Made by a program: the position numbers and the translations under genes
The notes under the pieces: generated by a model
Databases searched by the model: none
What the model was told of the DNA's origin: nothing
The model's input: only the letters and a program-made list of their open reading frames with translations
Shown here: positions 34,194 through 42,946 of the stretch, in pieces
Numbering within the stretch: the stretch's first letter is position 1
Layout of the letters: each line of letters starts with the position of its first letter
Origin: Phycisphaerae bacterium
GTDB lineage: Bacteria > Planctomycetota > Phycisphaerae > Phycisphaerales > UBA1924
Reading direction: 5' to 3'
DNA: 64,000 nt
Assembly: GCA_014192545.1 (NCBI GenBank)
Contig: BJHL01000001.1
Coordinates: 62,001 to 126,000 of the forward strand

Positions 34194-35456
34194 TCACGCC
34201 CGAAACACCCCCACCGCCTGCTCATTCGCGAATCCCGGGAAAATCTCATCAACGCTGCCCTGCCCCATGCGCACGCGCAGTGCCTCGGCCAGCACGCGCC
34301 GGTAATCCGTCGTTACCGCCAGATCAACTCGGCTGTCAAGTTGCTCGCTCGCCAGCCCAGGCCACACGCCGTGCACCTTGCCGCCGTGTACGTTGCCCCC
34401 CATCGCCATCATCACGCCGCCATGGCCGTGATCGGTCCCCGCGCTCTTGTTCGCCTTGAGCCGCCGACCAAACTCGCTAATGACCAGCACCGTCAGCCGC
34501 TGATGATGATCGCTCAAATCGGTATAAAACGCGTGCAGCGCCCGTGCCAACACATTCAATCGATTCGGAAAGTGATACGTCTGATCCTGGTGCGTGTCCC
34601 ATCCGCCATAATCCACGCTCGCCACGCGCAGCCCCACATCCATCTTCATCAGCCGCGCGACAGATTGCAGTCGCTTCGATAAATCATCATCCGGATACGT
34701 CGCCCCGTGCTGCGCTTCATACGCCTCCACATCCCCCTTCCCATTCCGCGGCAATCGCGAGCCAATCGCATCCACCACGCGCAGCGCACGCTCCGCCTGC
34801 TCATGCATGGGCTGGCCCTTCACGTACAAATCCTCGATTGCCTTGCGCTGCCCATCGCCCCACCACAATCCAAATCGTCCAAGCTCCGGTGCCGATGCCG
34901 CAAACGGCAGCCCCAACATACTCGTCGGCAAACTATCACTCGCCGCAAACACCGGCACTGCCGCATCGCCATATACGCCGCGCTGCTGTTCCAAAGCCGC
35001 AAATCGTGACAACCACCCATTCGCCAGCCGCTGCTGCGCAACATCTGCCACGCCGCGCTCAATCAAATCCATCGCCTCAAAGTGGCTCCGCGTGCCGTTG
35101 GTTAGTCCACACGCATGAATGAACGCCAAGTGCTTCGCGTCGTACAACTCCTTCAACGGAGCCGCGTTCTTATGCAACCGAAAGTCCAGCTTCGCCGGCC
35201 CGTTCCCAATCGCCAGCCCTTCCGCCTCCGTCACGCGCAGCGCCTCAGGCCGCGCCGCCACATAGTCCTTGTCATCAGCAGGCCCAAGCAAGTGCAACCC
35301 ATCAATCCCGCCTCGCAAGAACACCAACACAAGCGTGTCGCGAGCCGTACCGGCGGGCACCACCCCATCATCAAAGCTCGCCCACGACAGCTTTGCCGCG
35401 CTCATCGCCGCAATCGCCGCCGAGCAACCCACCAGAAATTCTCTTCGCGTCGTCAT
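34194..35456 (-). CDS. Tat-exported DUF1501 protein
   Basis: The 420-residue protein begins MTTRREFLVGCSAAIAAMSA, a twin-arginine signal. DUF1501 blocks include LVLVFLRGGIDGLHLL, HAACGLTNGTRSHF-like region (FIHACGLTNGTRSHFEAMDL), DYGGWDTHQ and ISEFGRRLKANKSAGTDHGHGG, a metal-site-like cluster seen in sulfatase/alkaline phosphatase relatives. AGGAG eight bases before ATG 35456 supports the start. It follows a DUF1800 gene by 44 bases; the two families are habitual neighbours in planctomycetes and other bacteria and their products are thought to act together outside the cytoplasm, with unknown chemistry. This DUF1501 copy lacks the cytochrome-binding extension of planctomycete PSCyt proteins. 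Confidence 0.9.
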   Translation of the reverse strand: MTTRREFLVGCSAAIAAMSAAKLSWASFDDGVVPAGTARDTLVLVFLRGGIDGLHLLGPADDKDYVAARPEALRVTEAEGLAIGNGPAKLDFRLHKNAAPLKELYDAKHLAFIHACGLTNGTRSHFEAMDLIERGVADVAQQRLANGWLSRFAALEQQRGVYGDAAVPVFAASDSLPTSMLGLPFAASAPELGRFGLWWGDGQRKAIEDLYVKGQPMHEQAERALRVVDAIGSRLPRNGKGDVEAYEAQHGATYPDDDLSKRLQSVARLMKMDVGLRVASVDYGGWDTHQDQTYHFPNRLNVLARALHAFYTDLSDHHQRLTVLVISEFGRRLKANKSAGTDHGHGGVMMAMGGNVHGGKVHGVWPGLASEQLDSRVDLAVTTDYRRVLAEALRVRMGQGSVDEIFPGFANEQAVGVFRA

Positions 35457-35500
35457 GGCTAGCTCCTGTGCCCAAACCCTTTCCAACTCATCTCAACCCA

Positions 35501-37123
35501 TCACCGCACCTGAAACTCCGGCGACATCGCCAGCCCGACAACCGCTCGCTGCACACGTTGCGCGAGTTCACTCTCCCCAACATCCAGCGCCGCATGCACA
35601 TCATCATCACCCGCAACCAGCCGCTCAATCACCTTCCGCCGCGGCTCATCCAGCTCCATCCCAATCATCCGCATACTCCAAAATGCCACGACTTTCGCCG
35701 CCGTATCCGCATCATCCGGCATCTGCTTCATCAGCCGCACCCGCGTCCCCTTGAACCAATCCGCCATCAGCAAGATGGGCATGTTCCACCGCGAGACCAT
35801 CATGCTCGTCGAAAGCCAATAGCTCGACACATCAGGCAATCCCGTCGGCGCAGGCCATGCAAACATGGGCTGTCCCGCTGCTTCCAGCGACCAGCTCCAT
35901 GCGTTATCCGCCCGCACCTTGGCTCCCGTCGTCCGCGTAAAGCTCATCGCCAATTCCAAAGGCCGCTTGGCCTTCCCAGGCGAAGTCTTCGCGAACTCAT
36001 CACTCATCACAATCGCCCGCACCACCCGCGCAATCTGATCCTTCGCCTTCGCGTGCTCGTTCCACACCGCTACCACTCGCTCCACCAGCGCCTGCGTCGG
36101 CTCATCCATCAGCAGCCGCCGACACAACTTCATGCACACATGCTTCGCCGTCGCCGGATGAAACGCCACTAAATCCAGCACCTTTCGCCCATCTGCCAGT
36201 GGCGGCTGGCTCGGGTCAAACTCACTCGCCAGCACACGCTTCTGATAATGATCGTGCCACGCATCCATGTACAAAAAAGCACCCCCGTCAGGCAGCCGAC
36301 CGTTGTCCATTCCGTTCCATCCACCATCCGCAATCGTCCACCCGGTAAACGCCCGCGCCGCCTCGTACACGTCTTGATCGATGTACCCCTCCGCATTCCC
36401 CGCCATCGCGCCGGGAACATCGCGCCAGCGATTGAATAACGCGTTCAAATACGCCCCGCGACCCAGCGTGTGCAACTCAAACAACTCGCGCGCAAAATTT
36501 TCATTCGCCGGACTCGCCTTACTGCTCGCATTGTTCAAATACGCCAGCATCGCCGGATGACTCGCCACCGCCTCCACAAACTCGCGAAAATTCCCCAGGC
36601 AATCCCGCCGAATCACATCGCGGTCATACCAAGGCATCGCCACCGACGCCCGAATGTCATCCCCGCCCGCATTCACATGAAAGTGATTGTGCCAAAAGTC
36701 AACCATTACTTCGCGAAGCTGATACGAACTCTCCCGCGCCCGAATCACCGTCGCACATCGCAACTCCGCAAGCGGCCGCACGCGCTCAGCCCACGCCACA
36801 CCCTTGTTCCACTTCGTCCGCCACCAGTGTTTGGCAATCTCATCCCCCAGCGTCTCAAGTCCCCGCTCTTCATCCAGAGCCTCATACGCATCCCCCTCGT
36901 CATTCTTCCCCGCTTCATACGCAATCCTCAGCTTCGCCGCCTTCAGCGCCGCCGCCGCACGCGCATCATCCCCATCCACAGGCGTGAGCTGCCCCTCCAG
37001 CCACGCCTGCAATCCCATCTCCACAAACCGCGCCGCCTCCCCCTCCGCCGGCCCATACCCCAGGCGCGACAACACGACATGCGCCGCCCGAACATCGCCC
37101 ACCATTGCCGCCGTGCTGCTCAT
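35501..37123 (-). CDS. DUF1800 protein
   Basis: The 540-residue protein matches the DUF1800 layout: an N-terminal helix with VLSRLGYGPAEGEAARF, VMVDFWHNHFHVNAG, NNASSKASPANENFARELFELHTLG, ARAFTGWTI, CRRLLMDEP and YWLSTSMMVSRWNMPILL. No obvious signal peptide is present, unlike its DUF1501 partner. ATG 37123 is used; a TTG at 37153 would add ten residues. The gene is the upstream member of a likely DUF1800-DUF1501 operon. Function is unknown. Upstream lies the citrate synthase terminator. Confidence 0.88.
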   Translation of the reverse strand: MSSTAAMVGDVRAAHVVLSRLGYGPAEGEAARFVEMGLQAWLEGQLTPVDGDDARAAAALKAAKLRIAYEAGKNDEGDAYEALDEERGLETLGDEIAKHWWRTKWNKGVAWAERVRPLAELRCATVIRARESSYQLREVMVDFWHNHFHVNAGGDDIRASVAMPWYDRDVIRRDCLGNFREFVEAVASHPAMLAYLNNASSKASPANENFARELFELHTLGRGAYLNALFNRWRDVPGAMAGNAEGYIDQDVYEAARAFTGWTIADGGWNGMDNGRLPDGGAFLYMDAWHDHYQKRVLASEFDPSQPPLADGRKVLDLVAFHPATAKHVCMKLCRRLLMDEPTQALVERVVAVWNEHAKAKDQIARVVRAIVMSDEFAKTSPGKAKRPLELAMSFTRTTGAKVRADNAWSWSLEAAGQPMFAWPAPTGLPDVSSYWLSTSMMVSRWNMPILLMADWFKGTRVRLMKQMPDDADTAAKVVAFWSMRMIGMELDEPRRKVIERLVAGDDDVHAALDVGESELAQRVQRAVVGLAMSPEFQVR

Positions 37124-37208
37124 ATGCGCCTCCAGCCCACGAATATACCACAATTAGCTCCCACCACCATCCCTTTCCGCCGTTTTCTGCTCAACTCCAT
37201 TAAACAAA

Positions 37209-37232
37209 CAACCCGCGATCGCTCGCGGGTTG
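37209..37232 (-). terminator. Intrinsic terminator of the citrate synthase gene
   Basis: A perfect 10-bp stem CAACCCGCGA / TCGCGGGTTG with a 4-base loop lies 27 bases past the citrate synthase stop codon. On the minus strand it is followed by TTGTTTGTTT. It insulates the DUF1800 gene, which begins 86 bases further on. Confidence 0.75.
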
Positions 37233-37258
37233 CTCCTTTTCTCCGTTCACTCCCCCAC

Positions 37259-38476
37259 TCACCACTTCCGCGGAGCCTCCCCAATATACCTGCTCAGCGG
37301 CCGAATGATCCTGTTATTCGCATGCTGCTCGATAATGTGCGCTGCCCACCCGCTCACGCGACTGGCCACGAAGATCGGCGTGTACTGCGGCACCGGAATC
37401 CCCATCGTGAAGTACGTCATGCCGCACGGAAAGTCCACGTTTGGATGAATGTTCTTCTTCTCGAGCATGATCTTCTGCACCTGCTCGCCCAACTCAAACC
37501 ACTTCACCGCCGCGTGGCCGCCCGGGTTCTTCGTGTCGCTCTGCGCCACGTCGCGCCCCAGCTTGTGCAAAATCGGCGCGCGATGGTCGCCGTTCTTGTA
37601 CACCCGGTGCCCAAAGCCCATCAGCTTGCGCTTGGTGTCAAAGGCCTTCTGCATCCAGTCATCCACCGCCTTGGTGCCAATTGCCTTCTCGCCCACATCC
37701 TTCATGATTTCCTTCAGCATCTCCATCGCCATCTCATTCGCCCCGCCGTGCAACGGCCCCTTGAGAGCCGCAATCCCGCCGCAAATCGCCCCATGCATAT
37801 CGCTCAGCGTCCCCGCAATCACGCGGCTGGTAAACGTGCTCGCATTGAAATCATGCTCGGCGTACAAAATCAAACTCACATCCACCACATGCGCGTACTC
37901 CTTCGCCGGCTTGCTCCCCGTCATCAAGTACAGCAAGTTCGCCGCATGCCCCAACGTCGGGTCGCCCCCGCGCTCACGCTCAATGATCGCCTTCCCATCA
38001 ATCACATTCTGCATGTGCCCGATCATCGTCGGAATCTTCGCCAGCAGCCGCTTGGCCTTCCGCAGGTTCGCATCCTTCTCCACGCTCTGACTATCCGGGT
38101 CCATGTGCCCCAGCATGCTCACGCACGACCGCAAAATATCCATCGGCACCGCCCGCCCACTCGCCAAGAACCCGCCCATGCTCTCAATGAACGCCGTCAC
38201 CACGCCCGGCAGCGGCCGCTCCGCAATCAGCTCCGCCTTGAACGCCGCGAGCTCACTGGCCGAAGGCTTATGCCCCACCAAGAGCACATGCGCGACCTCT
38301 TCAAACGTCGCATGCTTCGCCAGATCATGAATCTCATACCCGCGATACCACAACCCGCCCTGCTCAATCGAACACACCGCCGTCTCCCCAGCGATGATTC
38401 CCTCCAGCCCACGCGAAAAGATCGCATCAGCCTGTTCCTTGGACACAGCAGGAGCTTTTTCGGCAGCAGTCGTCAT
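37259..38476 (-). CDS. gltA: Citrate synthase
   Basis: The 405-residue protein belongs to the shorter bacterial citrate/2-methylcitrate synthase group. It has KGPLHGGANE (catalytic His), GFGHRVYK (second His), the TLSDMHGAICGG block and the C-terminal FPCGMTYFTMGIP. It condenses acetyl-CoA (or propionyl-CoA) with oxaloacetate as entry to the citric acid cycle. Separation of citrate from 2-methylcitrate activity is not possible from sequence; no prpB or prpD gene is nearby, favouring the cycle. About 280 bp upstream is non-coding with a CACAAAGACAC repeat. Terminator is clear on the other end. Confidence 0.92.
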   Translation of the reverse strand: MTTAAEKAPAVSKEQADAIFSRGLEGIIAGETAVCSIEQGGLWYRGYEIHDLAKHATFEEVAHVLLVGHKPSASELAAFKAELIAERPLPGVVTAFIESMGGFLASGRAVPMDILRSCVSMLGHMDPDSQSVEKDANLRKAKRLLAKIPTMIGHMQNVIDGKAIIERERGGDPTLGHAANLLYLMTGSKPAKEYAHVVDVSLILYAEHDFNASTFTSRVIAGTLSDMHGAICGGIAALKGPLHGGANEMAMEMLKEIMKDVGEKAIGTKAVDDWMQKAFDTKRKLMGFGHRVYKNGDHRAPILHKLGRDVAQSDTKNPGGHAAVKWFELGEQVQKIMLEKKNIHPNVDFPCGMTYFTMGIPVPQYTPIFVASRVSGWAAHIIEQHANNRIIRPLSRYIGEAPRKW

Positions 38477-38546
38477 GATGAAAGCCTTCCTTTATTCAAT
38501 CGCCCGCCACAGTGTATATCCCACAACCGGCGAGACGGAAAACCGG

Positions 38547-38577
38547 TTCACCACAAAGACACGAAGGGCACGATGGG
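38547..38577. repeat. CACAAAGACACGAAGG dispersed intergenic repeat
   Basis: The sequence TTCACCACAAAGACACGAAG and the following GGCACGATGGG lie in the 281-bp gap upstream of citrate synthase. They match the right arm of the long inverted repeat at 40131-40303. The rest of the gap has no gene. Confidence 0.6.
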
Positions 38578-38757
38578 ATCGGCACAAGCCCAATCGCAAC
38601 AAATCTGCAGCGAGCGAATTCAAGCATGCCCCACTGTGCGCTATCTTCACGAAACAAGGGTGGCACAATCCGCAAACTGAGGGTAGATTTATAAACGTCG
38701 ATTGGTTGCAGCTTGCCGCCACGCGCGTCCACTCCAAAAAGTGTGAAGGGGAACTAC

Positions 38758-40122
38758 ATGCCAACGAATCAGAACATATTTCCTTCAAGCATTGCCTTCG
38801 TCGCTGTGCTTGGTTTCTTTTCGTTTGGTACGTTCGCGCAGTCGTCCTGCACACCGCAATGGCTTCTCGCTAATGCCGATTTCCCAAGCACCAGTTTCGC
38901 TATAAACGCCTCCGTGATCTGGGATCAAGACGGTGACGGACCACTGCCTCCACGATTGGTTGTTGGGGGCAACGCGGAACAGTCGCCTGGGAGTTTGACT
39001 TCACTGAGGGTCTTCAACTCTCAGACCCGCACATGGGAATCGCTCGATAACACCAACCTCGACACGGTCTACGCATTGGCAACTATTCAAAACGCCACAG
39101 GCGGACAAGACCTGCTTGTCGGCGGCAACTTCGACGCCGTGCCTGGTGTGCCAGGTACTGCTCGCCTCGCACGTTGGAACGGATCAAATTGGTCCAGCAT
39201 CGGCAATGGTGTGAGTGAGCCTAGCCGCTACGTTTTTGCCATCGCCACACTACCAAATGGCGACATCATCGTCGGTGGTTCCTTCACTGGTATCGGCGGA
39301 ACCCTTATCACAGAAGCCATCGCTCGCTGGGACGGAACCAACTGGCACTCTGTTGGTGGAGGCATGGGCGTAGGCGTCAATATCGTCTACGCTCTCAAAG
39401 TTTTACCAAACGGCGATCTAATCGCTGGTGGTAACTTCCGAACTGCTGGCAACACACAAGTCAACAACATCGCTCGCTGGGATGGCTCGACTTGGGCCGC
39501 CTTGGGTGCCGGCACCGGCAGCCAAGTCAACGCCCTCGCCACCATGCCCAACGGAGACATCATCGCAGCTGGCACCTTCCGTACCGCTGGAACTACGCCC
39601 GCCAATCTCATAGCTCGTTGGAACGGCTCCGCTTGGCTGCCCCTCGGTACCGGCTTCGTCGGAGCATTCATGCCTTTTGTCAACGATCTGCTCGTCCTTC
39701 CCGATGGAAGATTGCTCGCCGGTGGATTTTTCGATAACGCTGGCGGTGTACCGACTCAGGCTGCCGCTATATGGAACGGCGCAAACTGGAGCTCCATTGG
39801 CGCTTACGCGAGCCCCAACTATGTCAATACCTTCACACAAATGCCCGACGGCTGGACATTTCTTGGCGGTGGCTTTTACGGCGCAAGGCCGGTCTCGACC
39901 GCTTCCGTCGCTCGATGGGGTTGCCCCGCTTGCGACGACATCGACTTCAACAACAACACCGTCTTCCCCGAAGACGCCGACGTCATCGACTTCTTCAACG
40001 TCCTCGCCGGGGCTGAATGCCCCGCCTGCAACGATATCGACTTCAACAACAACGGCGTCTTCCCCGAAGACGCGGACGTGATTGACTTCTTCAACGTCCT
40101 CGCGGGCGGCACATGTCCCTAA
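38758..40122 (+). CDS. Secreted beta-propeller-like protein with duplicated C-terminal calcium-binding-like module
   Basis: The 454-residue protein has a signal peptide (MPTNQNIFPSSIAFVAVLGF ... TFAQ). The body consists of about seven repeats of the type L-P-N-G-D-I-x-x-G-G-x-F followed by ARWDGTxWxxLGxG, like the delta-60/kelch-like propeller repeats of planctomycetes. The C-terminus is a tandem copy of a 32-residue unit starting CPAC and containing DIDFNNN and FPEDADVIDFFNVLAG. That unit resembles Phycisphaerae C-terminal modules with EF-hand-like Asp/Asn spacing (dockerin-like), possibly for surface attachment. GGGG before the ATG supports the start. Codon use is somewhat richer in A/T in the N-terminal half than in neighbours. 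Confidence 0.82.
   Translation: MPTNQNIFPSSIAFVAVLGFFSFGTFAQSSCTPQWLLANADFPSTSFAINASVIWDQDGDGPLPPRLVVGGNAEQSPGSLTSLRVFNSQTRTWESLDNTNLDTVYALATIQNATGGQDLLVGGNFDAVPGVPGTARLARWNGSNWSSIGNGVSEPSRYVFAIATLPNGDIIVGGSFTGIGGTLITEAIARWDGTNWHSVGGGMGVGVNIVYALKVLPNGDLIAGGNFRTAGNTQVNNIARWDGSTWAALGAGTGSQVNALATMPNGDIIAAGTFRTAGTTPANLIARWNGSAWLPLGTGFVGAFMPFVNDLLVLPDGRLLAGGFFDNAGGVPTQAAAIWNGANWSSIGAYASPNYVNTFTQMPDGWTFLGGGFYGARPVSTASVARWGCPACDDIDFNNNTVFPEDADVIDFFNVLAGAECPACNDIDFNNNGVFPEDADVIDFFNVLAGGTCP
39922..40113 (+). repeat. Tandem 96-bp duplication encoding two CPAC..DIDFNNN modules
   Basis: Copy 1 (39922-40017) and copy 2 (40018-40113) differ at a few positions and at the wobble bases. They form the extreme C-terminus of the secreted propeller protein. 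Confidence 0.85.
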
Positions 40123-40124
40123 AC

Positions 40125-40303
40125 GCAGTCTCCCCACAAAGACACAAAGAGCACAAAGGTAAAGGCAAGAGTTGGGGTCGGGTTCGAACCCAACCGTACC
40201 TCCTGCCTTTCTGTCTTGAACCCCTTTCTCCTCTCCGTGCTCTCTGTGCCCTCTGTGTTAAATGCCTTCGCCTTTCTTTGTGCTCTTCGTGTCTTCGTGG
40301 TGA
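40125..40303. repeat. Long intergenic inverted repeat of CACAAAGACACAAAGAGC type
   Basis: The left arm (about 40134-40160, CCACAAAGACACAAAGAGC...) and right arm (40271-40303) are reverse complements at most positions. Between them is a third related phrase (CTCTCCGTGCTCTCTGTGCC, about 40230-40258). The 290-bp gap between the secreted protein and yggS is otherwise empty. A GGGTTCGAACCC palindrome at 40179-40190 is part of the loop. Confidence 0.7.
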
Positions 40304-40412
40304 ACCCCGCCTTCCCCCTCCCCCTCTTCTTTCTCACGGCGTTGCCCCCAAATCGCCCTTCCTAGACTTCCCCAACCGGCGGAGTCCGGCTCACTGTCTC
40401 AGGAGGAGAATC

Positions 40413-41408
40413 ATGTCCAAACCCGCTGCAACTTCTCCCGCCAAGAAGCACACCCCCGCGTCCGCCGCCAATGCGGTGAACCTGCCCATGAACAAACTGC
40501 CCGACACGCTCGACGAGCGCTACGCCCTGGTTTGCGATCGCATCGCCGCTGCCGCCAAGAAAGCTGGCCGCAGCAGCAGCGACATCATCCTTGTTGCCGT
40601 CACCAAGTACGCCGAGCCCGAGCAGATTCGCCACTTGCTGCAACTTGGCCACCGCGACTTTGGTGAGAACCGCGCCCAGGTCCTCGTGCAGCACGCGGCC
40701 ATCGTCGAAGAGTTCATGGCCCGCCAGCGCATGCTCCCCAGCAGCCGCAAAACCGGCCTTGATAATGACGGCTCGCTCTTTGAAAGCAAGCTCATGTCAG
40801 GCCCCGGCGTGCCTTCGCTCAAAGCCAAGCCCCAAGGCGCCGCTGGCCCCGCAAGCACCGGCGCCACCAACCCTGTGCGCTGGCACATGATCGGCCACCT
40901 GCAACGCAACAAAGCCAAGAAGGTCATCGAGTTCGTGCGCCTCGTGCACAGCGTCGATAGCCTGCGCATCGCCGAAGAACTGCAAGCTATCGCGATGAAA
41001 CGCGATCAGCCCATCGATGTGCTGCTGCAAGTCAACGCCAGCGGCGAAGAGTCCAAGCATGGCCTGCCCGTCCCCAGCGTCATCCCCGTCGCCGAACAAA
41101 TCGGCACGATGATGGGCCTGCGCATCCGCGGCCTCATGACCATGGCCCCCTACAGCGACAACCCCGAAGACGCCCGCCCCATCTTCGAACGCACCCGCGA
41201 ACTCTTCGAAGAAATCAAGCCCCTCAAACTCACCGACGCCCCCTTCAACATCCTCAGCATGGGCATGAGCGGCGACTACCAAATCGCCATCGAAGAAGGC
41301 GCCAACGTCGTACGCGTGGGTACCAACATCTTCGGCGAAAACACCTCCGCCGACCGCCCCGAAGAAGCTCCCGAAGCCCCCGACACTTCCGAATCTGACG
41401 ATCAGTAA
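40413..41408 (+). CDS. yggS: YggS/PROSC-family pyridoxal-phosphate homeostasis protein
   Basis: The 331-residue protein belongs to the alanine-racemase-like fold without racemase function; it binds PLP and balances cellular vitamin B6. Motifs are ILVAVTKYA with the PLP-lysine, FGENRAQ, WHMIGHLQRNKAKKV, VNASGEESKHG, GLMTMAPYSDN and LSMGMSGDYQIAIEEGANVVRVG. It is longer than the usual 230 residues because of an N-terminal Ala/Pro extension, a variable Ser/Gly/Pro-rich insert of about 45 residues between residues 110 and 155, and a C-terminal acidic tail. AGGAGGAG eight bases upstream supports ATG 40413. It starts an operon with DUF1634, rsfS and aroB. Confidence 0.92.
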   Translation: MSKPAATSPAKKHTPASAANAVNLPMNKLPDTLDERYALVCDRIAAAAKKAGRSSSDIILVAVTKYAEPEQIRHLLQLGHRDFGENRAQVLVQHAAIVEEFMARQRMLPSSRKTGLDNDGSLFESKLMSGPGVPSLKAKPQGAAGPASTGATNPVRWHMIGHLQRNKAKKVIEFVRLVHSVDSLRIAEELQAIAMKRDQPIDVLLQVNASGEESKHGLPVPSVIPVAEQIGTMMGLRIRGLMTMAPYSDNPEDARPIFERTRELFEEIKPLKLTDAPFNILSMGMSGDYQIAIEEGANVVRVGTNIFGENTSADRPEEAPEAPDTSESDDQ

Positions 41409-41420
41409 ACCACACTCGCC

Positions 41421-41852
41421 ATGAGCACCCCCGCCACCAACCTCCGCCGCGATGAGGCGATGGAACACACGCTGGCCAAGGTGCTCACCGCCATGATGCT
41501 CATCGCCGCCGCCACAATCCTCGCGGGCGTGGTGATGTTGTACTTCAATCGCACGCCAGCCACGGGCCAGCTCGCCCCCCAACTCGTCCCCATCACCACC
41601 TTCAGCACCTTCCAAGAAAATCCCACCGACCACACCAGCTACCGCTCCCTCGCGACAATCGCCCAAGGCCTGCGAAACACCTCCGCCCTCGCCCTCATCC
41701 AAGCCGGCCTGGTCCTGCTCATCGCCACCCCCGTGCTTCGCGTCGCCGCCACCGCTGCAATCTTCGCGAAAAACCGCGACTGGCTCTACGTCGCCATTTC
41801 CCTCATCGTCCTTGCGTCCCTGGGCGCGGGCCTCTGGGGCTTTGTGCACTAA
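41421..41852 (+). CDS. DUF1634 membrane protein
   Basis: The 143-residue protein has three hydrophobic segments: about 23-45 (VLTAMMLIAAATILAGVVM), 88-108 and 118-140. LIQAGLVLLIATPVLRVAAT and RDWLYVAISLIVL fit the DUF1634 family. In other bacteria DUF1634 genes commonly adjoin TauE/SafE-type sulfite or anion permeases; no such gene is here. It begins 12 bases after yggS. Function unknown. Confidence 0.75.
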   Translation: MSTPATNLRRDEAMEHTLAKVLTAMMLIAAATILAGVVMLYFNRTPATGQLAPQLVPITTFSTFQENPTDHTSYRSLATIAQGLRNTSALALIQAGLVLLIATPVLRVAATAAIFAKNRDWLYVAISLIVLASLGAGLWGFVH

Positions 41853-41910
41853 AACGCCGCCGCAAACCCCATTCTCACACTTTCCGCCCGCGCCGCGCGT
41901 AACCTCCCGC

Positions 41911-42840
41911 ATGGCAAAGCGTCCGGCGAAAAAAGCATCCAAGAAAGTCTCCTCCAAGCCCACCTCTAAGCTCACCAAGAAGCCCGCCGCCAAGGCTGCT
42001 TCCAAAGCATCACCCACAAAAAAGAAAGCCGCGCCCAAGGCCGCAGCTTCCACGCTGCTGAAAAAAGCCGCGAAGGCCGTGACCAAGACCGCGAAAAAAC
42101 TGGTCACCAAAGCCGCCAAGAAAACGGCTGCGCCCAAGGCCACCACCAAGCCCGCGCCCAAAGCCGCCGCAACAAAATCCCCCGCGCCTAAAAAGCCCGC
42201 CATCAAAAAGCCCAAGCCCACCCTCACAACCGGCGTCCCCACCGACGTCGCCGAGGTCGAAGCCCAGTCTCGTCCCAGCCGCGCCTCAGGCCGATCCACC
42301 ATCCACACCGCCTACGAAGCCGACGAAAACGACTCGTCAAGTAACGCCTTGAGCGCCGCCGACGCCGCCGCTCTCGACGCCGACATCATCGCCGCCGCCA
42401 CCCAGCCGCGCGACCCCAGCATCCCCGTCCGTCCGCACGATGTCGATCGCGCCCGCGCCTTCGCCATCGCCGCCGCCCGCATGTGCAAAGACGACAAGTG
42501 CGAAGACATCCTCGTCCTCGATGTCACCAAAATCCGCCAGGACGTTGACTTCATCGTCATCGCCAGCGGCAGCAGCGACCGCCAGATGCGCAGCGTCCTC
42601 GAGCACCTCGAACAACACGGCGAGAAAATGCAAAACCCCGCCATCCGCACCAGCAAAGACGACCGCGCCACCTGGCTCCTCGCCGACTTCATGGATGTCG
42701 TCGTCCACCTCTTCGAACCCAACACCCGCGCCCACTACAACCTCGAAATGCACTTCGCCGATGCACCCAAAGTCGCATGGGAACGCGAAGGCCAGCAAAG
42801 CCGCGACCGCGCGGGTCTACTCAACGTGCGCAACAACTGA
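41911..42840 (+). CDS. rsfS: Ribosome silencing factor RsfS with histone-H1-like N-terminal extension
   Basis: RsfS binds ribosomal protein uL14 and blocks subunit joining in starvation. The conserved domain (about residues 185-300) shows CEDILVLDVTKIRQDVDF, IVIASGSSDRQMRSVLEHLE, WLLADFMDVVVHLFEPNTR and HYNLEMHF. The usual protein is about 105-130 residues; here it has 309. The first 105 residues are almost only Lys, Ala, Pro, Thr and Ser in AKKA/KPAAK repeats, as in bacterial H1-like DNA-binding proteins, followed by an acidic linker. It is a fusion of unknown purpose that might add nucleic-acid binding. ATG 41911 has weak ribosome-site support. It lies between DUF1634 and aroB. Confidence 0.88.
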   Translation: MAKRPAKKASKKVSSKPTSKLTKKPAAKAASKASPTKKKAAPKAAASTLLKKAAKAVTKTAKKLVTKAAKKTAAPKATTKPAPKAAATKSPAPKKPAIKKPKPTLTTGVPTDVAEVEAQSRPSRASGRSTIHTAYEADENDSSSNALSAADAAALDADIIAAATQPRDPSIPVRPHDVDRARAFAIAAARMCKDDKCEDILVLDVTKIRQDVDFIVIASGSSDRQMRSVLEHLEQHGEKMQNPAIRTSKDDRATWLLADFMDVVVHLFEPNTRAHYNLEMHFADAPKVAWEREGQQSRDRAGLLNVRNN

Positions 42841-42895
42841 TCGAAAATCACTCTATCGCTACCACCGCATCAAGGCGCATGACGCAAGCCCGGCC

Positions 42896-42946
42896 TACGC
42901 ATGAGCACAAGCCACGCATAAGCACACGCCACGCATGAGCACAAGT
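42896..42946 (+). repeat. Three 17-bp tandem repeats spanning the aroB start codon
   Basis: Units at 42896-42912 (TACGCATGAGCACAAGC), 42913-42929 (CACGCATAAGCACACGC) and 42930-42946 (CACGCATGAGCACAAGT) are direct copies. The third carries the aroB ATG. The first creates an ATG with a six-codon frame, MSTSHA, that ends at TAA 42919-42921. Confidence 0.85.

Noticed and set aside
40171..40200. tRNA T-arm-like GGGTTCGAACCC
   Set aside because: The stem and loop sizes do not fit a T-arm, and no anticodon, D-arm or acceptor stem surrounds it. It is a palindrome within an intergenic repeat.
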